Assembly: GCA_900555605.1 (NCBI GenBank)
Contig: USLW01000106.1
Location: 1 to 7,052 of the forward strand
Direction of reading: 5' to 3'
From: an uncultured Clostridium sp.
GTDB taxonomy: Bacteria; Bacillota; Clostridia; UBA1212; UBA1255
Length of the DNA stretch: 7,052 nt
Shown: piece after piece, positions 5,416 to 7,052 of the stretch
Layout: the number at the start of each line of letters is the position of its first letter
Position numbering within the stretch: position 1 is the stretch's first letter
Notes under the pieces: generated by a model
Told to the model about the DNA's origin: nothing
Databases searched by the model: none
The model's input: the letters and a program-made list of their open reading frames with translations, nothing else
Program-made: the position numbers and the translations under genes

Positions 5416-7023
5416 ATGATAAAAAGAGCGCTGATTAGTGTATCGGACAAAACAGGAATTGTAGAATTTGCCGGAGAACTGGCAAAGAGAGGCGTCACGA
5501 TCATATCGACCGGAGGCACACATAAAACGCTGGAGGCAGCGGGAATTCCGGTGACCGGTATCTCGGAGGTGACAGGCTTTCCGGAATGTCTGGACGGCCG
5601 GGTGAAAACATTGCATCCGAAGATTCACGGCGGCCTGCTCTCAGTACGGAGCAATCCTGCCCATATGCAGCAGATTGCAGATTTGGGAATAGAAACCATT
5701 GATATGGTGGTGGTCAATTTATATCCCTTTAAAAAGACGATTGAGAAGCCGGATGTCACACTGGAAGAGGCAATTGAGAACATTGATATCGGGGGGCCCT
5801 CTATGCTGCGGTCCGCCGCAAAAAATTATGCCGGGGTTGTTGTTTTAACCGATCCGGCAGATTATGCGTGCGTACTGAAGGAATGGGATGAAATCGGCGA
5901 CGTAACGTATGACACGCGGTTTCGCCTTGCAGCCAAAGTTTACACCCATACAAGCTACTATGATGCGATGATTGCCCGCTATATGAATCGGGTGCGCGGA
6001 GATGATTCTTTCCATAATATTATGACGCTGCCTTTTGAAAAGGTGCAGGAAATGCGCTATGGCGAAAATCCGCATCAAAAGGCGGCATTTTATAAAGAAA
6101 CCAGCGTGCCTGCCGGTACATTGCCTGCTGCAAAGCAGCTGCATGGCAAAGAACTGTCTTATAATAATATCAACGATGCCAACGGCGCACTGGATTTGCT
6201 GCGGGAGTTTGATCCGGAAAAGGGCTGTGCGGTGGTGGCAGTGAAGCATGCCAATCCGTGCGGTGTAGGCTTGGGAGACTCTGTATACGAGGCATATATG
6301 AACGCGTATGAAGCAGATCCGGTTTCGATCTTCGGGGGGATTGTGGCTTCTAATCATGAGATCGATCTGGCTACTGCCCGAGAAATCAGCAAGATTTTTT
6401 TGGAGATTGTCATCGCACCGTCGTTTACGCAAGAAGCGCTTGACGTGATTGCCGCGAAAAAGAATATTCGCATATTGGAGTTGCCGGACATTTCCGCAAA
6501 GCTGCCGGACGACACACTGGATATGAAAAAGGTCGCGGGCGGAATTCTGGTACAGCAGTATAATGCCTCTGTATTCTGCGGGGCAGACAGGCGGGACGCA
6601 GAGACGGAAAGCGAAATGAAAAAATTGCTTGCGGAAAATGAAATGCAGATTGTGACGGAGCGAATTCCCACAGCGGCGGAGCTTCGGGACATGCTGTTTG
6701 GCATGAAGGTCGTAAAGCATGTAAAATCAAATGGAATTGCAGTTGTAAAAGGCCGCCGTACAATCGGCATCGGCCCGGGCCAGACCAATCGGATCGGTGC
6801 GGCAATGATCGCTTTTCAAGCCGGCGGAGAACAGACGAAAGGAGCTGTTATGGCTTCTGATGCATTTTTTCCTTTTGACGACTGTGTAGAGGCTGCTGCC
6901 GCAGCAGGAATTACGGCAATTATCCAGCCCGGGGGATCTAAAAATGATCCGGCCTCTATTGAAGCGTGCAACCGATGCGGAATTGCAATGGTCTTCACGG
7001 GGATGCGGCATTTTAAACATTAA
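5416..7023 (+). CDS. purH: Bifunctional AICAR transformylase / IMP cyclohydrolase
   Basis: Catalyses the last two steps to IMP: formylation of AICAR with 10-formyltetrahydrofolate, then ring closure. At 535 residues it is a full-length two-domain protein. The N-terminal MGS-like IMP cyclohydrolase domain shows SVSDKTG (8-14), STGGTHKTL (31-39), DGRVKTLHPKIHGG (60-73) and the IDIGGPSMLRSAAKN region. The C-terminal transformylase domain shows RYGENPHQ (214-221), the catalytic Lys-His pair in VKHANPCG (Lys277-His278), DPVSIFGGIVASN and the closing IIQPGGS. The ribosome binding site GAAAGGA (5398-5404) is 11 bases before the ATG. The gene lies 98 bp after purN, in the same operon direction, and looks undamaged. 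Twenty-nine bases follow its stop. Confidence 0.97.
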   Translation: MIKRALISVSDKTGIVEFAGELAKRGVTIISTGGTHKTLEAAGIPVTGISEVTGFPECLDGRVKTLHPKIHGGLLSVRSNPAHMQQIADLGIETIDMVVVNLYPFKKTIEKPDVTLEEAIENIDIGGPSMLRSAAKNYAGVVVLTDPADYACVLKEWDEIGDVTYDTRFRLAAKVYTHTSYYDAMIARYMNRVRGDDSFHNIMTLPFEKVQEMRYGENPHQKAAFYKETSVPAGTLPAAKQLHGKELSYNNINDANGALDLLREFDPEKGCAVVAVKHANPCGVGLGDSVYEAYMNAYEADPVSIFGGIVASNHEIDLATAREISKIFLEIVIAPSFTQEALDVIAAKKNIRILELPDISAKLPDDTLDMKKVAGGILVQQYNASVFCGADRRDAETESEMKKLLAENEMQIVTERIPTAAELRDMLFGMKVVKHVKSNGIAVVKGRRTIGIGPGQTNRIGAAMIAFQAGGEQTKGAVMASDAFFPFDDCVEAAAAAGITAIIQPGGSKNDPASIEACNRCGIAMVFTGMRHFKH

Positions 7024-7052
7024 GCGACAGGAAGGACGGATCGGAAGATAGC
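7024..7052 (+). other. Start of the gap after purH, ribosome-binding-like sequence
   Basis: The last 29 bases contain AGGAAGG (7029-7035) and GGAAG (7043-7047) with no start codon and no terminator hairpin. This fits a further operon gene starting just past the window edge. purD often follows purH, but nothing of it is visible. Confidence 0.3.

Noticed and set aside
5845..6720. Long minus-strand open frame of 291 codons opposite purH
   Set aside because: It lies wholly inside the well-supported purH gene, its translation is rich in Cys/His/Arg with no family resemblance, and it has no ribosome binding site or neighbours of its own. It is a shadow frame.
1..7052. Mobile element, phage, CRISPR or defence system
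   Set aside because: No transposase, integrase, terminal repeats, spaced direct repeats or defence-type domains were seen. All genes are housekeeping or cofactor genes, and I noticed no sharp composition change along the window.

Overview
The window reads as an ordinary chromosomal segment of a Gram-positive, anaerobic-type Firmicute, probably class Clostridia and perhaps close to the Oscillospiraceae/Ruminococcaceae. The basis is the mid-range GC content, strong AGGAGG-type ribosome binding sites, an ECF-type vitamin transporter S component, and protein signatures I associate with clostridia (the GKAAHLPG variant in PurE, the SFCGKGYYG loop in PurN). The taxon is an inference from sequence style, not from a database match.

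Left part (1-1265, + strand): the 3' part of a SpoU/TrmH-type RNA 2'-O-ribose methyltransferase gene that begins upstream of the window, followed 9 bp later by a small protein of unknown role ending in a SEC-C zinc-binding motif. Middle part (1277-2875, - strand): a two-gene unit transcribed leftwards, encoding an ECF transporter S component and then, 3 bp later, a lipoate-protein ligase. Together they suggest scavenging of lipoate or a related compound. Its 3' end converges on the SEC-C gene with only 11 bp between them.

The divergent region 2876-3102 holds a well-formed rightward promoter (TTGACA, 17-bp spacer, TATCAT). A perfect 8-bp inverted repeat fills its spacer and touches both promoter elements, so it looks like a repressor operator. 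A weaker leftward promoter and a foldable leader upstream of purE are also present.

Right part (3103-7023, + strand): a de novo purine biosynthesis operon, purE-purM-purN-purH. These genes cover the AIR carboxylation step, AIR synthetase, GAR transformylase and the two last steps to IMP. purM, purN and purH look intact. purE is interrupted by a frameshift near 3274-3277, where two bases appear to be missing from an A run. All PurE signature motifs are present, but they are split over two reading frames. Either the gene is recently broken or the sequence has an error there; this is the observation most worth checking. The purN-purH gap carries two hairpins.

No tRNA, rRNA, CRISPR array, insertion sequence or phage gene was seen. 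I did not find a convincing new multi-gene system. The most interesting items are the purE lesion, the promoter-embedded operator, the purE leader fold and the lipoate uptake pairing. There is no gene-free stretch longer than 300 bases; the longest is the 227-bp divergent region.
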